The position numbers were made by a program, and so were the translations under genes. This document shows positions 21,501-32,248 of a DNA stretch of 64,000 bases, one piece after another; within the stretch, counting starts at the first letter, position 1; each line of letters begins with the position of its first letter. Under the pieces are notes generated by a model, which searched no databases, had not been told where the DNA came from, and saw only the letters and a list, made by a program, of their open reading frames with translations. This DNA is from Ottelia alismoides (taxonomy: Eukaryota > Streptophyta > Magnoliopsida > Alismatales > Hydrocharitaceae): contig JAZKJV010006941.1 of the NCBI GenBank assembly GCA_037367405.1, forward strand, positions 1,178,001 to 1,242,000, given 5' to 3'.

Positions 21501-22304
21501 CTGAGAATGATCGAAAGGCTGGAAGCGAGTGAGGGAATGAATGGCTATGATGGAAGCGCCTGGAGACGATCCAATGGCTAGAAAGGCGGGGCGCGTGGCG
21601 CGTGACTAGACGGGCTACGTGGCGCCACCAGAAGGGGCCATGTGGCCCAATCACATTATTGCAAGGAAGAAAGTGAATTAAGAGGAGGAAATTACTAAAT
21701 TTGGAAAAAAAACTCAAAACACGAAAGTTGTATATCTCGATGAGATATACAAGTTTCATGTTGACCAAAAACGGAAATGAGGTCAAATGAAGCGATAAAA
21801 TACAAGGGTACAAATACCAATATGTACAATATACAACAGAGGCCTAAAACCCAAGTTTTACATACGAGCTCCGATTTTAATGACATTGGTCTTGTTTTGA
21901 AGGTCTTTGAATGTGTATTACTTTAAAAATAAGTAGACCTAAATCGGATGCTGTCTGAGAGAGATATACACATTTTAAGGTTCATGGTCTCAAACTTGGA
22001 CTCGGGTTTTATTGGTCAATTTTACAAGTTAGTATTTTTTTGGTATTTTTCTTGTATTAGTGTTAGTAATATATATCATTTAGAGTTGAATTTATGGAAT
22101 TTGGTGTTAGTATAAAATAAATACAAATAGGTGATTTTTACAAGTGAATTTGGCTTCTTATTTAATGCAGATGTGAATGCTAAAATGCAGATATTATCTA
22201 TGCATGCATGAATGCTAATTGCAATATAGATGATGAAATGCATCTAATTACTCAGGAACAAAGCTCTATTTTCAACTTTTAGGGTATGAATCACATATTC
22301 ATCA
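18512..22304 (-). repeat. 5' LTR of E2 (3.79 kb)
   Basis: Mirror of 9152-12809 with many single-base differences and small indels. Minus-sense U3 runs from 22304 to the TATA box at 20871, giving about 1.4 kb of U3 and about 2.3 kb of R plus U5. A GC-rich island and ACGTG cores are conserved with the other LTR. Confidence 0.92.
20864..20871 (-). promoter_or_regulatory. TATA box of the E2 5' LTR promoter
   Basis: TATAAATA on the minus strand, conserved with the 3' LTR. Transcription would start near 20840 and run leftward through leader and gag. Confidence 0.6.
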
Positions 22305-22496
22305 AGGACTGTTGTAAAACCATGGACCACATGAGTCGCTCGATCTTGATTGAGTGGTTCGCACGAATTCGGTGTTCTTGTGGGCCCTTACTATGAGAGT
22401 TCATGCGAACCGCTCGATCAAGATCGAGCGACTCGGGTGGTTCACAGTTTTACAACAGTCCTCTGCAGTACTACAGATGATCTGCTCTATATCTCC
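22305..22496 (+). mobile_element. Right part of the foldback MITE interrupted by E2
   Basis: Begins with the duplicated target AGGAC and continues the MITE to ...ATATCTCC. It contains the long inverted arms (GGACTGTTGTAAAAC at 22307 and GTTTTACAACAGTCC at 22447) and the internal CTCGATCAAGATCGAG palindrome. Matches 26387-26572. Confidence 0.8.
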
Positions 22497-24430
22497 CTTT
22501 CGTCGACGACTGCCTTCACTCTGCCATCAAGAATCTTCGCCTCACCACTTGGATCCATCTTTTCAACTGTTACCCCCTCCTCCTATAAAGCCAGCTCGCG
22601 CCTCCATCTCAGGACATTGTTCGCTCTTCGAGCTAAATGAGATAGAGAGAGAAAGAGAGCCAAGGTGGTGGTTGGTAACAACAGCCATCATTCCCCCTTC
22701 TTGTGAAGACCCTCTTTTAGGCGCAATCCAGAGGTTCTCGACCTCTGTTACCGCTTCCTCCATAGAAAAGCTGAGTTTCATGCACGTTGGCGTTGAGGCG
22801 GTCACTGGGAGTGAGGCATTCCCCCTCCACTTCCTAAGCGATCCATATGACTCCACCTACCAGGCAATCCCACGACCATTTCACCCTCTAGGTATTCATC
22901 ATCCTCCTTCATCCCTTTCATTTTTTCCTCCGCTTCATCACGTGCCTCCGTTTCTGACCCCGATTACTCCATCTCCCCGACCCCTTTGTGTTCCATTCTA
23001 CCTCTTGCGACACCCCTCTAATTCTGGCTGAGAGTGTGGCTGGAGGACTGCTCCTCTCCCCTATTATGCCTCCAGGAGCTCCAGCACACCCATTCCACAT
23101 ATCCTATTGTGCTTAACCTTGACCAAGGAACTCTTTGAGTCTTCTTCCCAAGCCATAGGTATTGGAACCCTCACATTCGACAGAAGTATCACTAGAGGAC
23201 GAGCAACCAGAAAACCCTCATTGTGATCCTCCTCGTCGTGTATCGACGAGAGGGAACACATCATTGATACCATCGAAACCTTCAATCGATGGAGAAGAAC
23301 CAGGGAAGGAGAAGAGGAGCCCCAAAGCCTACAAGCATCATCCCATCGGGCTCCTCCCTTTTCATGTGGGATGTTCGATTGAGCTACACGAGCCTCCCAG
23401 CCTCGAGCAACCCCAAAACCACATGAAGTAGCCACGTGGAGGGCTCGGCTTCCCAGCCTCAACACCTCCCGAACCAGACATGGTCATGTGTACTACGTAC
23501 GTGGTCTGGACATTTTGCACCCGAGGCCCCCACATCTTCCAAAGAAATGCACAAAAACCTCTCGTTTGGGGTAAATGGAAAGAGGGGCCCCTCTAGCTTT
23601 AATCATTTATAGCTAAGCTCCCTGAAGGACCTAAAGTGAATAAATCTTTTTTAATTTTGCACTTTAGTCCCTACCATTTCAAACTTGAATATCTCTATCT
23701 TTTTAAATCCAATCATTGTGAATTTTATGTCATTTTGAAGCTTATCTTATGCTGTATAATTCTAGATATTTTGTGGACATATTAGAGCTTTATTAAATCA
23801 TATTATAATCTATATATTAAAATGATCTATGCAAGCTTCTCAATGTTCATTTTTGTAATTCTGTCTTGAGGAAACTAATCTCTGTCTGTGGGGACTCTTT
23901 GAGGAGACTCGAATAATTTATTCCCTGATATTATTGATGATTTAAAATCATTCTTTGAGGAATTAATCACAGCAAAGAGCTTGGGTATTATTGAGGAATA
24001 TTCAAATCAGAGAATTGTGAGATCTGATTTCTAGGATCATTTTGACGCTTGATCTCAATATTTTGCAGGATTTAATCATCTAATATATTTATGACCCTGT
24101 AAAATAGAACTTTGATTGATCACATTATTAGAGGATTAAAAGTCTAATTACAAGATCGACTTCTCTATTCCTCTTTCTTTCTTTTATTCTCTTTAGTTTA
24201 TTACATACTTGTTTTGCATGTTTTCATCTTAATCTTATTTTTTGACATATAAAATTAGCACTACAAATAATTGAATACATAGATTAATTTAAATCAACCA
24301 AATAAAGAACCGATGTTACTAGAGTTTGACCTTGGTACACTTAACAAGTTAAAATTTGCCACATATTCAAACATGTGCTTTTTGACAAACAATTTTCCAT
24401 CTAGCTATACTATAATAATTAGATCATTTT
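22497..24430 (+). other. Diverged LTR-like repeat related to 7514-9080
   Basis: 22500-23480 is moderately GC-rich with ORF-like stretches in several frames, none recognisable. 23500-23650 has GGCCCCT/AAGGACC words like the motif array. 23690-24420 parallels 8440-9050. Likely a second decayed member of the third LTR family. No gene is supported. Confidence 0.4.
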
Positions 24431-25170
24431 TAAGAAAGGTAGAGAACTAGTCCATTAGTGTCACCTCCAAATGAGGAAGGATGCTTTCTCCTTCCCGCAT
24501 TTTTGGAAGGAGGCTCTCTCATTTCTCTTTATTCATGAGAGAATATTTATTCGGAGATTAAATTTAAAGCATGAATTAATAATTGATTTATTGATTATAA
24601 ATTCAATTTTAATGGAGCACAAGTAAAATATTTTAATCTCAACTATTTATTATTAATTAGGAGTCCATCTCCACCATTCATTATGTTATAAAAGAGAGGC
24701 TAACCTTACTTCTTTAATTCATGCAATTGTCGCAAGAAATAACACACACTCTCTCTCTCATTCCACATCTATTCCATCTCCCCAAACTCTAGTGGTCGTC
24801 CCCTTGCTTTAGGTTTGTGGACCCTACGATCGTCATCATATTACTGTCTTGATGTCGGTCTGATTACTCGTGGATATTCCTCTTCTTCAGCTCCTCGTGT
24901 TCTTGAAGAAGATATTGGATTTCATGAGTTGAAATCAGGAGATTCCCGGCTTGGATCGTCACCTTATGTTGTGGGAAGCATATGCTTCATCCACACGTCT
25001 ACAAGTGCTCTCTCGTCGGATCGGACTTGAGACAATATGCCTCTTCCTTTAGAGGCTTTGAGACCGCGGTCATGCTTCAAGAGGTAAACATTATACTCAT
25101 GTGATCATAATAAAATTACATGGGAATTATTCCCATGCCATGTGGTTTCATCAAATTTTTTTAAATCCCG
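24431..25170 (+). other. Promoter-like, possibly Copia LTR-derived segment
   Basis: A TATAAAAG box at 24687-24694 is followed by a CT-rich leader (ACACACTCTCTCTCTC) and a 71-codon ORF (24815-25030) with no recognisable domain. The layout (TATA, CT-rich leader, short GC-balanced stretch, AT-rich ending near AAATCCCGCTGCA) resembles the R-U5 part of a Copia LTR, but I found no second LTR or target duplication. Confidence 0.3.
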
Positions 25171-25584
25171 CTGCACTATCAACTAGTATGACTAGTTGAC
25201 CTAGGTCGCATACGATTTGATCTCCACGCTTCTATGATGCACAGAGCATAATCCCTCTCCTTCACATATATGTGCTATGGGATGATTGCAAATCTATCGA
25301 GAAGCTCGAGAATAAGCTCAAGAATATTTATTTTTTAACTTAATTTTAATGTATAAAAGAAACCTTGCTATGCTATTTTTTTAACACATGTAAATTTTGA
25401 ACACCGAGTCATTTAGTCAACCAACATAATTTTTCATACCAACTAAAAATCTTTTTAGCCGACTAATGTGTACCTCTAATCCATTATTCTTGAACCTCAA
25501 ATTTAGTCTTTCTCTACTCACCTAAATCAACCGACTGCCTTTCTGTTCCAATTGACAAATCTGTTTTAGTCAACTACTTTATTT

Positions 25585-25915
25585 CACTACAAGAAAAACG
25601 AGTTGCAGTCATGGAATGTGACTACGGAAACTTATGGTCATGATAATTGCATGGCCACTAGTTTCTCGCAGCTACAATTCCGTGGCCAAAGTCTTCAAAT
25701 ATGTAAGAAGGATATTCATGCAAGAGTTGTGGCTATGACAAGTTCGTGGTTACTTGTAGTGGCCACGACATATTCGTGGTTAGAGAACTCTCGCGGTGAG
25801 ACTTGTAGCTACGAATACTGGCCACAACGTTTTGTGGCCAGAGCTTAATTCCGTGGCCTCGAGCCCCACATCCGTGGGCATAGTTCTGTAGCCACAACTT
25901 ATTTTCCTTGTGGTG
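25585..25915 (+). mobile_element. Short non-autonomous CACTA element (331 bp)
   Basis: Left end CACTACAAGAAAAACGAG, right end ...TTTCCTTGTGGTG (inverted). It is flanked by TTT on both sides (25582-25584 and 25916-25918), the 3-bp duplication expected for CACTA. Many subterminal copies of GTGGCCA/GTGGC(T)A in both orientations. Same family as 58157-58469. Confidence 0.8.
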
Positions 25916-26033
25916 TTTGTTCGGGCGTTCAAAAACTAAATATTTATCAATAAATCTTCTAGTAACTAGTATCATGCTTAAAGTTGTCTAAATTCAAATC
26001 TTCCAATTGACTAATTACCCCTTATACAACTAA

Positions 26034-26089
26034 TTCTATAACTATAGAATGAACTTACACAACCGGTTCTATAACTATAGAATGAACTT
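26034..26089 (+). repeat. Two direct copies of a 23-bp word containing a palindrome
   Basis: TTCTATAACTATAGAATGAA plus ACTT at 26034-26056 and again at 26067-26089 (33-bp period), each with the TTCTATA/TATAGAA inverted pair. Confidence 0.85.
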
Positions 26090-26313
26090 TTTGGAATCTA
26101 ATTTGAGATGATTACATGATTTGATTAGTTGACTAGTTTTCACTTAATCAACTAAATATAATTCCCACTCGATTATTTCATTTCTTAAAAAAACATAGCA
26201 CTACTTGTGTGTCGAACTTCACAATCGACCAATTTTAAAACCAATCGACTTATTGTTAGTCAATCAATTAATATAGTTTCAGTCAACTACTTTTGTTTGA
26301 TTTTAGAGATTTC

Positions 26314-26572
26314 TGTCCTATCCTCTGTGGAGCCATTCTAGACTTATCTTCAAGCGAACAGATCGTCTGCAGTACTGCAGAGGACTGCTGTAAAACTGCG
26401 GATCACTAGAGCCGTTTGATCTTGATCGAGTGATTCACACGAATTCGATGTTCTTGTGGGTCCTTACTGCGGGAATTTGTACGAACCGCTCGATCAAGAT
26501 CGAGCGGCTCGAGTGGTCCACGGTTTTACAACAGTCCTCTGCACTACTGCAGATTATTAGCTCTCTATCTCC
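26314..26572 (+). mobile_element. Intact copy of the foldback MITE (259 bp)
   Basis: Starts TGTCCTATCCTCTGTGGAGC and ends ...CTCTATCTCC. The inner arms are an inverted repeat of about 75 bp (GAGGACTGCTGTAAAAC at 26381, GTTTTACAACAGTCCTC at 26523), with a CTGCAGTACTGCAG palindrome at the outer edge and a near-palindromic CTCGATCAAGATCGAG core. No coding capacity. Superfamily is unclear because no convincing target duplication was seen. Confidence 0.75.
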
Positions 26573-27660
26573 AAACATTACTAACAGTTACTAAGCCTCT
26601 CAAAGGCCTAAAAATTGGACCCTTGTCATGTCCCCCAATACAACTCAAAATCGCGGAGAAGAAATAATTCCCATGAGGGGAAATCATTCTTTGAGTTCAA
26701 TCTCCAATCTCCCTTTTATTATCTCGAGCTTAAGCCTTAATTTCTCATTTTCATCACTGAGCTAGTCCAACCATTGTCAACAACTCGTCAAGCTCCGGTG
26801 CATGGTGGGTCATATAGATATTCAGCACCCTTAAGAGTAATATTGCATGTCTTTCTACATATTTGTTTTTGTTTGTTTTAGGAAACTCTTATTAATTATT
26901 AATATAGTATAATAAAGGGAGTTGCTCCTCCTCTTAAAGACAATTATATATGGGATATTTATACCTATAACCCTGAGTAGTTTCGTAATTGGCCCAGGAA
27001 CCATCGATAATCACGAATTACACGGAAGATCCTGAATAATTGCTCCGTTTTACACACATGACCTTCCGTTAGTTTCGTTCCTTAACTCAACCAGATGGCT
27101 GAGTTGATCTAACCCATCTGCGATCTAACGGTTGGGATTAACCAAAAATAAAAAAAGAAAGGAATGAGAGGAGAAGGTGGGTGACGAGGAAGGGGAGACT
27201 TCCATCCAGGCGGACAGTGAGGTCTTTCACGATGATGAGGGCGACGACGGGGGTAGGCAGACGGGCAGTGGGGGCTTCCAGGAGCTTGCGGGCGGGACCC
27301 TGGACTTGCAGGCGGTGCTCCCAGGGGCGTGCAGGCGGGGGCTCCGACCTGAGGGGAGGTTGCAGGCTCCGAACTGGGAGGGGCCTAGGGTTTTGGGGGG
27401 GGGGGGGGGGGTGTTGTATGGGGCTTGCATGTGGAGGTGGGAGGCCCTTGCCGACTGGGAGGGGGTGCAGGGGAGGCATCGACCGGGGGCTACAGAGTGG
27501 GAGGGGTTCTTCGAAAGAGAGCTTGCAGACAGGGGACGGGCGAGGATTGTCCAGCATTGTTCTTCTTAGTTACCCATATTATGGATTCGTGCATCTAAAG
27601 AAAATAATTCTCCTTTGGGTTGTCCAGCAAAGGGTGGATTATATATGAGTATTCGCTACA
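26573..27660 (+). other. Dispersed repeat with GC-rich core, no gene
   Basis: 26938-27110 matches 56020-56160: both read CTGAGTAATTTT/GTTTCGTAATT..., then GATAATCACGAATTAC. It is followed by a GC-rich stretch (27170-27560) with ORFs in several frames, comparable in position to the GC-rich stretch at 56270-56560. Probably two one-ended copies of a non-autonomous DNA element. ORFs here are low-complexity (G/R/P-rich) and not supported as genes. 26573-26937 shows nothing recognisable. Confidence 0.4.
27395..27411 (+). repeat. 17-base G homopolymer
   Basis: An uninterrupted run of 17 G within a G-rich strand; capable of G-quadruplex formation and prone to length error in sequencing. Confidence 0.9.
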
Positions 27661-27924
27661 CTCATGAAAAGTACCAAATACAATGGAAGGTTATTCCAAT
27701 GTGGACAAAATCCCTGATCGATTTTTGAGAGTTCTTGTTTGCTGCCACTGTCAACAGCATCCCTGATCGATTCTATTTTTTAAAATCTTGGGAGGTCCTA
27801 ATGGATAGAAAAATTGTATTTCGCTTTTATTAAATGCATAAAATCCATTTCCGAATTTTTAAATTGACTTGAAAATATCAACCTGCTACAAAAATCTATA
27901 AAATTATAAATTGAGAAAAGCTGT

Positions 27925-27997
27925 GCTCTTGTTGAGAGTCGAACTCAAGACCTCCCGCTTACTAAACGGGTGCTCTAACCAACTGAACTACAAGAGC
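27925..27997 (-). tRNA. tRNA-Thr (anticodon AGT)
   Basis: The minus strand folds as a 73-nt cloverleaf. Acceptor GCTCTTG pairs perfectly with CAAGAGC. The D arm holds TTCAGTTGGTTAGAG. The anticodon stem CCCGT/GCGGG encloses loop TTAGTAA with anticodon AGT (Thr, read as IGU). The T arm is TTGAG-TTCGACT-CTCAA. CCA is not encoded, as in eukaryotes. There is no intron. A TTTT run lies just downstream (minus sense, about 27920-27917), a Pol III terminator. The intact stems and A/B-box sequences suggest a working gene. Confidence 0.93.
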
Positions 27998-29900
27998 TGG
28001 ATACACTGCGTGCAATAAGTTTAATATCAATTTTGATATTTTATTTTTTTGCATTCACAAATCTAATAAAGGAAGTCTTGAAGACCGTATATGTGATGTC
28101 ATACACTGACTAGTATTCGAAAGCTAGATGGAACCATATTATGGCTTGGGGAGCGACGATACGAATATAGCGGAGGACGGTGGAGAAGTGCGACTAGACG
28201 ATGTTACACGTACTCAATCATACAAGCCGAGCACCCACTACAACAAATTGGCCTTATAGCGACTGACTTGTGGTGACAGAATGAGGGATTGTGGTGACGG
28301 ATTTTGGTATTATGACAGTCTGAACGCCGCCAGTAATCCATCCCCAAAAGTCGCGTCGCCACAGACTGTGACGATAGCTAGCCCGTCGCCACAATTGTTG
28401 CGACGATCATTCCGTCGGAACGGGCTTAAATTCATGAAATCTGTGGCGACTGACTATTCCGTCGTCACAACTCTAAGATTTATTATATAGATGTTGTGGC
28501 GACAGAACTTGTCACCCCAAACATGTACCAAAATTCAAATATGCCCTTCCTGTAAAAGCCCCATGCCAAACCAAAACCAACGTAGATATAAATGAGACAA
28601 CCTATACCAAACACGAATCGTTACAATCATCAAGTTGTTATAAATGAATGTAATATACGGAATTAGAAATGTGATAACTCTAATTCAATTACTACAGAAA
28701 TCACCATCCTGAATCAGCATTGTTAAAGAAAGATGACTTTATTCTGCACATATCTTGCCAAGCTCCATATTTGCAACTCTTTTATGCAAATCTTCCTTGG
28801 ATGAAAAGGTCCTCCTTAGCCATATATCTTTTCCAATTCTTGCAACGAGCAACTATGTTTCATTGAAACAATCAACTAAAGATGCTTGATTTAAAGTTGT
28901 TGGTCCATGCTCTTCATTCTCACCATCAGATATATATTCTCCCTCCTTCCTTAATTGCTCGATATTTGCAGGAATAGTACACCTGAGTATTTGATGTGCT
29001 TCAACATATAATTTGATGGTGTTTAGTAAGTCAAAAATCAACATTGTAGATTCATCGCTGATGCCATTGATGGTAAGAGAAATACCTGCATAAGCTAATT
29101 GAAAATTAGTCTCAACTTGTATTCATCAGGCTTGTATCATGTGACAAGATGTGTCCTTAATAATAACTCTACTATGTATACGACACTGATGGGATAATTT
29201 TCGGCAACCAAGATACACCATCATCATATCTATCACCACCACTTGAAATGACTTTCCTACCTTGATAAAACAACACGAGACCTTGGGAACTTGTCATTCA
29301 CTGAACAAAGAATATTATCTAAATATATCAAATCTTATCAAACAAAAGCAAATCAGTATAAGATTGGATGCTTCTTGGTGAATTAATATTAAAAGAGAGA
29401 AAGAGGTGTGTTTACCTTTGTGTAAAGGTAGAAGGCTTGTCCTCAAGCATCTGGTTGGCAATTGAGCATGATTCATTCATTATTTTTGTCTATTTTGAAT
29501 AGTCATGCTTTTTTGAACTGCACGGTCTCCCTTCTAATTGAAAGATGAAGGCTGAACATCCCTGAACATACACGTTTTAGAATTTGCGTACGGAAGTCTT
29601 CAGAAATTTTATTGCATAATAGTAGGATCTGTACCTACATCACTTCGTGCATTACCAAATCTAAGCTAAAGTATGTGACACAAAAATAACTTGATCATTA
29701 TCAACACAAAAGAAATAATGGAATATATCACAAATTGATACCTGCATAACTAGATTTGCAAATGTCACATACTTAGTAAAAGTGACAAAAAATAGTTGCA
29801 CTAAACCCAAAAAAGTAGTGAAAGAAATTAGTATTTATAATAAAGACCCAATACCAGATTAAATTGATGCAATATGAAGTTCCCTTCTCTTTTGGATTGA

Positions 29901-30134
29901 AATTTTACGTTGTCTTTTTTCCTTGAGGGCTTCAACGTGCACTTTCATATATGAATCGACAACGACAACATTCTCCTGGAGCTTTTCCTTCTCAAGAACT
30001 TTAAGAACGGCATGCCCTAGAGCAGTTCAAACATAGTTGCTGCCGAAGGTGTTGAAGTAGTTGCAATGCGTCAAGAGCTGGGTGATTTCTGGCATGGTCA
30101 CAACAGCACCAATAGGGATTCCATTTCCAATACC
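29901..30134 (-). pseudogene. Captured fragment of alanine:glyoxylate aminotransferase (AGT2/AGT3-like)
   Basis: The minus strand translates as [17 protein letters not shown], then an aligned NYFNTFGSN stretch, an in-frame TGA (30029-30027), then AVLKVLEKEKLQENV. These match the C-terminal half of plant mitochondrial/peroxisomal class-III alanine:glyoxylate aminotransferase 2 homologues: the GIGNG(F/I)PLGAVVTTPEI and FNTFGGNPV motifs after the PLP lysine, then the LEKEKLQ helix. The intact enzyme would be over 450 residues; only about 78 codons are here. Neither flanking exon is present, and the left edge lacks an acceptor AG. The fragment lies inside the CACTA element, so it was most likely copied from a host gene elsewhere. 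It cannot encode an active enzyme. Confidence 0.75.
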
Positions 30135-30907
30135 GTGTAGTAAAGAACAATGAAAGTTGGATGCTTAAAAAGCAATAACTACAAATAAATAAAGTTCGTA
30201 ACCAATATCAACTTGACAAAAGAATCGCGAGATTTTACAAAGTTGAAGAACAACCATTCCCTAGATATTGTACAAAACTTGGAAAAGTAGACAAGTTTGT
30301 CTTAGAACTGAAAAAGTACGTTGTAATTAATAAGCAAAGAAGGTTTTGCAAAGAGATTGATGGGAGACGGGCAACCACATATACGCATAAATAACTTTGA
30401 TATTTATTTTCCCATATCCACATCAAGCACTTAGATAGCACGAAAGACCATCAACATAAAAGATAGTCTAAAAAGAACTTGCGATCTGGTTGTTTATCAA
30501 TATAGACATATAAATTTATCAACATAATAGCTTGTAAATTATCATAAAAGAGAATTGGAAGGAAATTTGTCCTTTGTTATGGTAACTATATCAAAAACCA
30601 CGCATAAAATTAATGATGAATAATTCCCACACCCAGAATTGGGTATCTATGCACTTTAAATTTATTATAGTTATTCATAATCACATGTCCCTATCAGTTA
30701 ATAAACAGTGGCACCTGGGAATTGCTTTTGGAGTGAAATTTAAGAATACAAGTAGAAATGTCAAGGTTCTTAAAAAGGAAATGAAAAGGATAATTCGCAA
30801 CCAACAACAGAAAGAAACCTTCATAGAAGGGATATACTTGGAGGAAGTCTATTTTTCTCATTTCCCTTGATATGGCCTCAGTTTTCTCCCAGCATTCCAG
30901 ATAGACA

Positions 30908-31135
30908 CTATGCTTTTACTAAACTAGCATAACTATCTTCAGTTGGAATGCAACAGACTTCCAAAAGACTAAAGTAAATAGACTCTGCCTTCATGTACTG
31001 ATATTTCTGGTCATATGCATCTATAAGCAAGTTGGTGCAGATGACATAAGGCTGGAAGGAGCTTCCATACAATACCCCTTCACAGGCATATATAACCACA
31101 TGATAAGTTGAAGTGAAAATAATTGATATGACCAT
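30908..31135 (-). pseudogene. Captured fragment of a pentatricopeptide-repeat (PPR) gene
   Basis: The minus frame contains FQPYVICTNLLIDAYDQKYQ, continuing YMKAESIYFSLLEVCCIPTEDSYASLVKA. This is about one and a half PPR motifs with the usual 35-residue spacing and conserved words (P-x-V-x-x-x-N-L-L-I-D-A-Y, then A-x-x-x-Y/I...C-x-P-T-E-D-x-Y). Plant PPR proteins normally bind organellar RNA and carry ten or more such repeats. The upstream sequence MVISIIFTSTYHVVIYACEG is not PPR-like and is probably intron read-through. Within the CACTA element and in the same orientation as the aminotransferase fragment. Confidence 0.7.
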
Positions 31136-32248
31136 AGCACATATCTGAGGTCAAAACCTCTGCAACTCAGAAATAGATCATAATCCACATAATATTCAAT
31201 TCAGAAAAAAACTGCGACCCAATAGAAATGGCTAGCGGTTCAACAGAAATGGCTATTGTTACATGAAAGATTGATTGCTTTCAAGAGATGAACAAGAGAG
31301 CTTAAATGATGCTTATTATGTGACATACATATTTCAAATAAATACTATACGGTTAATACCTGAAATGGGGTATACGGTTTTCATGTAACACAGAGGAAAA
31401 TCATAGGGCACACGGAGGTTCGCTGCTTCGTGATGGGTTCGTCGAGCCCAATGCCCCCATTCTCCATCCACTATTCGCATCACCCATCCTCTGCATATCG
31501 TCCTCAATCCATCGGTCATTGTACGCCGCCGCCACCCTCGCTCATTACCTCCATCATGAATCAACACCATTGTGTTGTGTTCACCCACTGATCATAGACC
31601 TCATGCTCTGCTCATCGCTCTCACTCTACCGTAATCACCACTCGGAACCACGCTCGCCTTTTGCCCTTCACCTTCGACATGATCCAATGCCCTAGCCCCC
31701 AGCCATCGCAATCTGCCCCACGCCCACCGCCGTAGCATTCCGATCAGCCCACCGCCCACCGACATCGTGATCATTGATCACCACCACTTTTTGCTTCAAT
31801 CATGACGCAACACCCTCGCCCATTGCACACCGTCATCGCGATCTGACAACCATACACCGTCACGGATCATTGATCATCGGCCTTCACTCTTGCACGAACC
31901 CTTTGCCCCCGCCTCAGCTATCAATCTCCGACATGGGAGGAGCGATCTCCGCCATGGGTGAGAGGAGAGCTGCCGATCTCCGCCATGGGTGAGAGAAGTC
32001 CGTTAGGAGAGGAAGGGTTTGGAAATTCGGAGCCTGTGTTTAGGAGAGAAGAGATCAGTGGTCATGTGCGCTTATAGTTTATATAGGGGTTAGGGTATTT
32101 TGTTTTGGAGAGAAGGGGGTCTTTGTAACATATATAGTTAAAGACGGGGGTAAAGATGCTATTTTCTGTTATGGCGATCAATTTGTGGTCGTTACAGAAT
32201 TCCATCGCTACAGATCTGTCGTTACAATCCAATTTTCTTGTAGTGACC

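Larger units (their letters stand above)
9152..22304 (-). mobile_element. E2: complete non-autonomous Ty3/gypsy element with 3.7 kb LTRs
   Basis: Two LTRs in the same orientation (9152-12809 and 18512-22304) both start TG and end CA. They flank an internal region of about 5.7 kb. Read on the minus strand this contains a PBS at 18509-18492, a leader, decayed gag-like frames, a protease-like frame, a hairpin array, a conserved non-coding block and a PPT at 12822-12811. A 5-bp target duplication (AGGAT/AGGAC) brackets the element. No RT, RNase H or integrase is present, so it must have moved with enzymes supplied by an autonomous partner (LARD-like organisation). In 9567-9860 versus 19102-19397 I count about 25 LTR differences in about 290 bases by eye, so the insertion is not recent. 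Confidence 0.92.
28236..32245 (+). mobile_element. Pack-CACTA element carrying host gene fragments (4.0 kb)
   Basis: Left terminus CACTACAACAAATTGG at 28236. Right terminus is the inverted CCAATTTTCTTGTAGTG ending at 32245. Flanking 3-bp duplications ACC (28233-28235) and ACC (32246-32248) are exact. Subterminal repeats around (G)TGGCGAC/GTCGCCAC occur at 28250-28510, and related GTCGTTACA/CGCTACAG words at 32170-32235, as in En/Spm-type ends. No transposase domain is recognised, so the element is non-autonomous. Internally it carries a fragment of an aminotransferase gene and of a PPR gene, both antisense to the + strand, plus unrecognised sequence (including an unidentified minus ORF at 28853-29044). 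31650-32000 is GC-rich with two copies of a CCGCCATGGGTGAGAG word. The element ends about 460 bp upstream of the TATA box of the next gene. Confidence 0.85.

Noticed and set aside
22354..23031. 225-codon + ORF beginning in the MITE
   Set aside because: Starts inside the MITE palindrome and continues into an LTR-like repeat; no recognisable domain; overlapping ORFs exist on both strands.
27181..27648. Gly/Arg-rich ORFs around the G-run
   Set aside because: Low-complexity frames on both strands in a repeat; no splice or promoter context.
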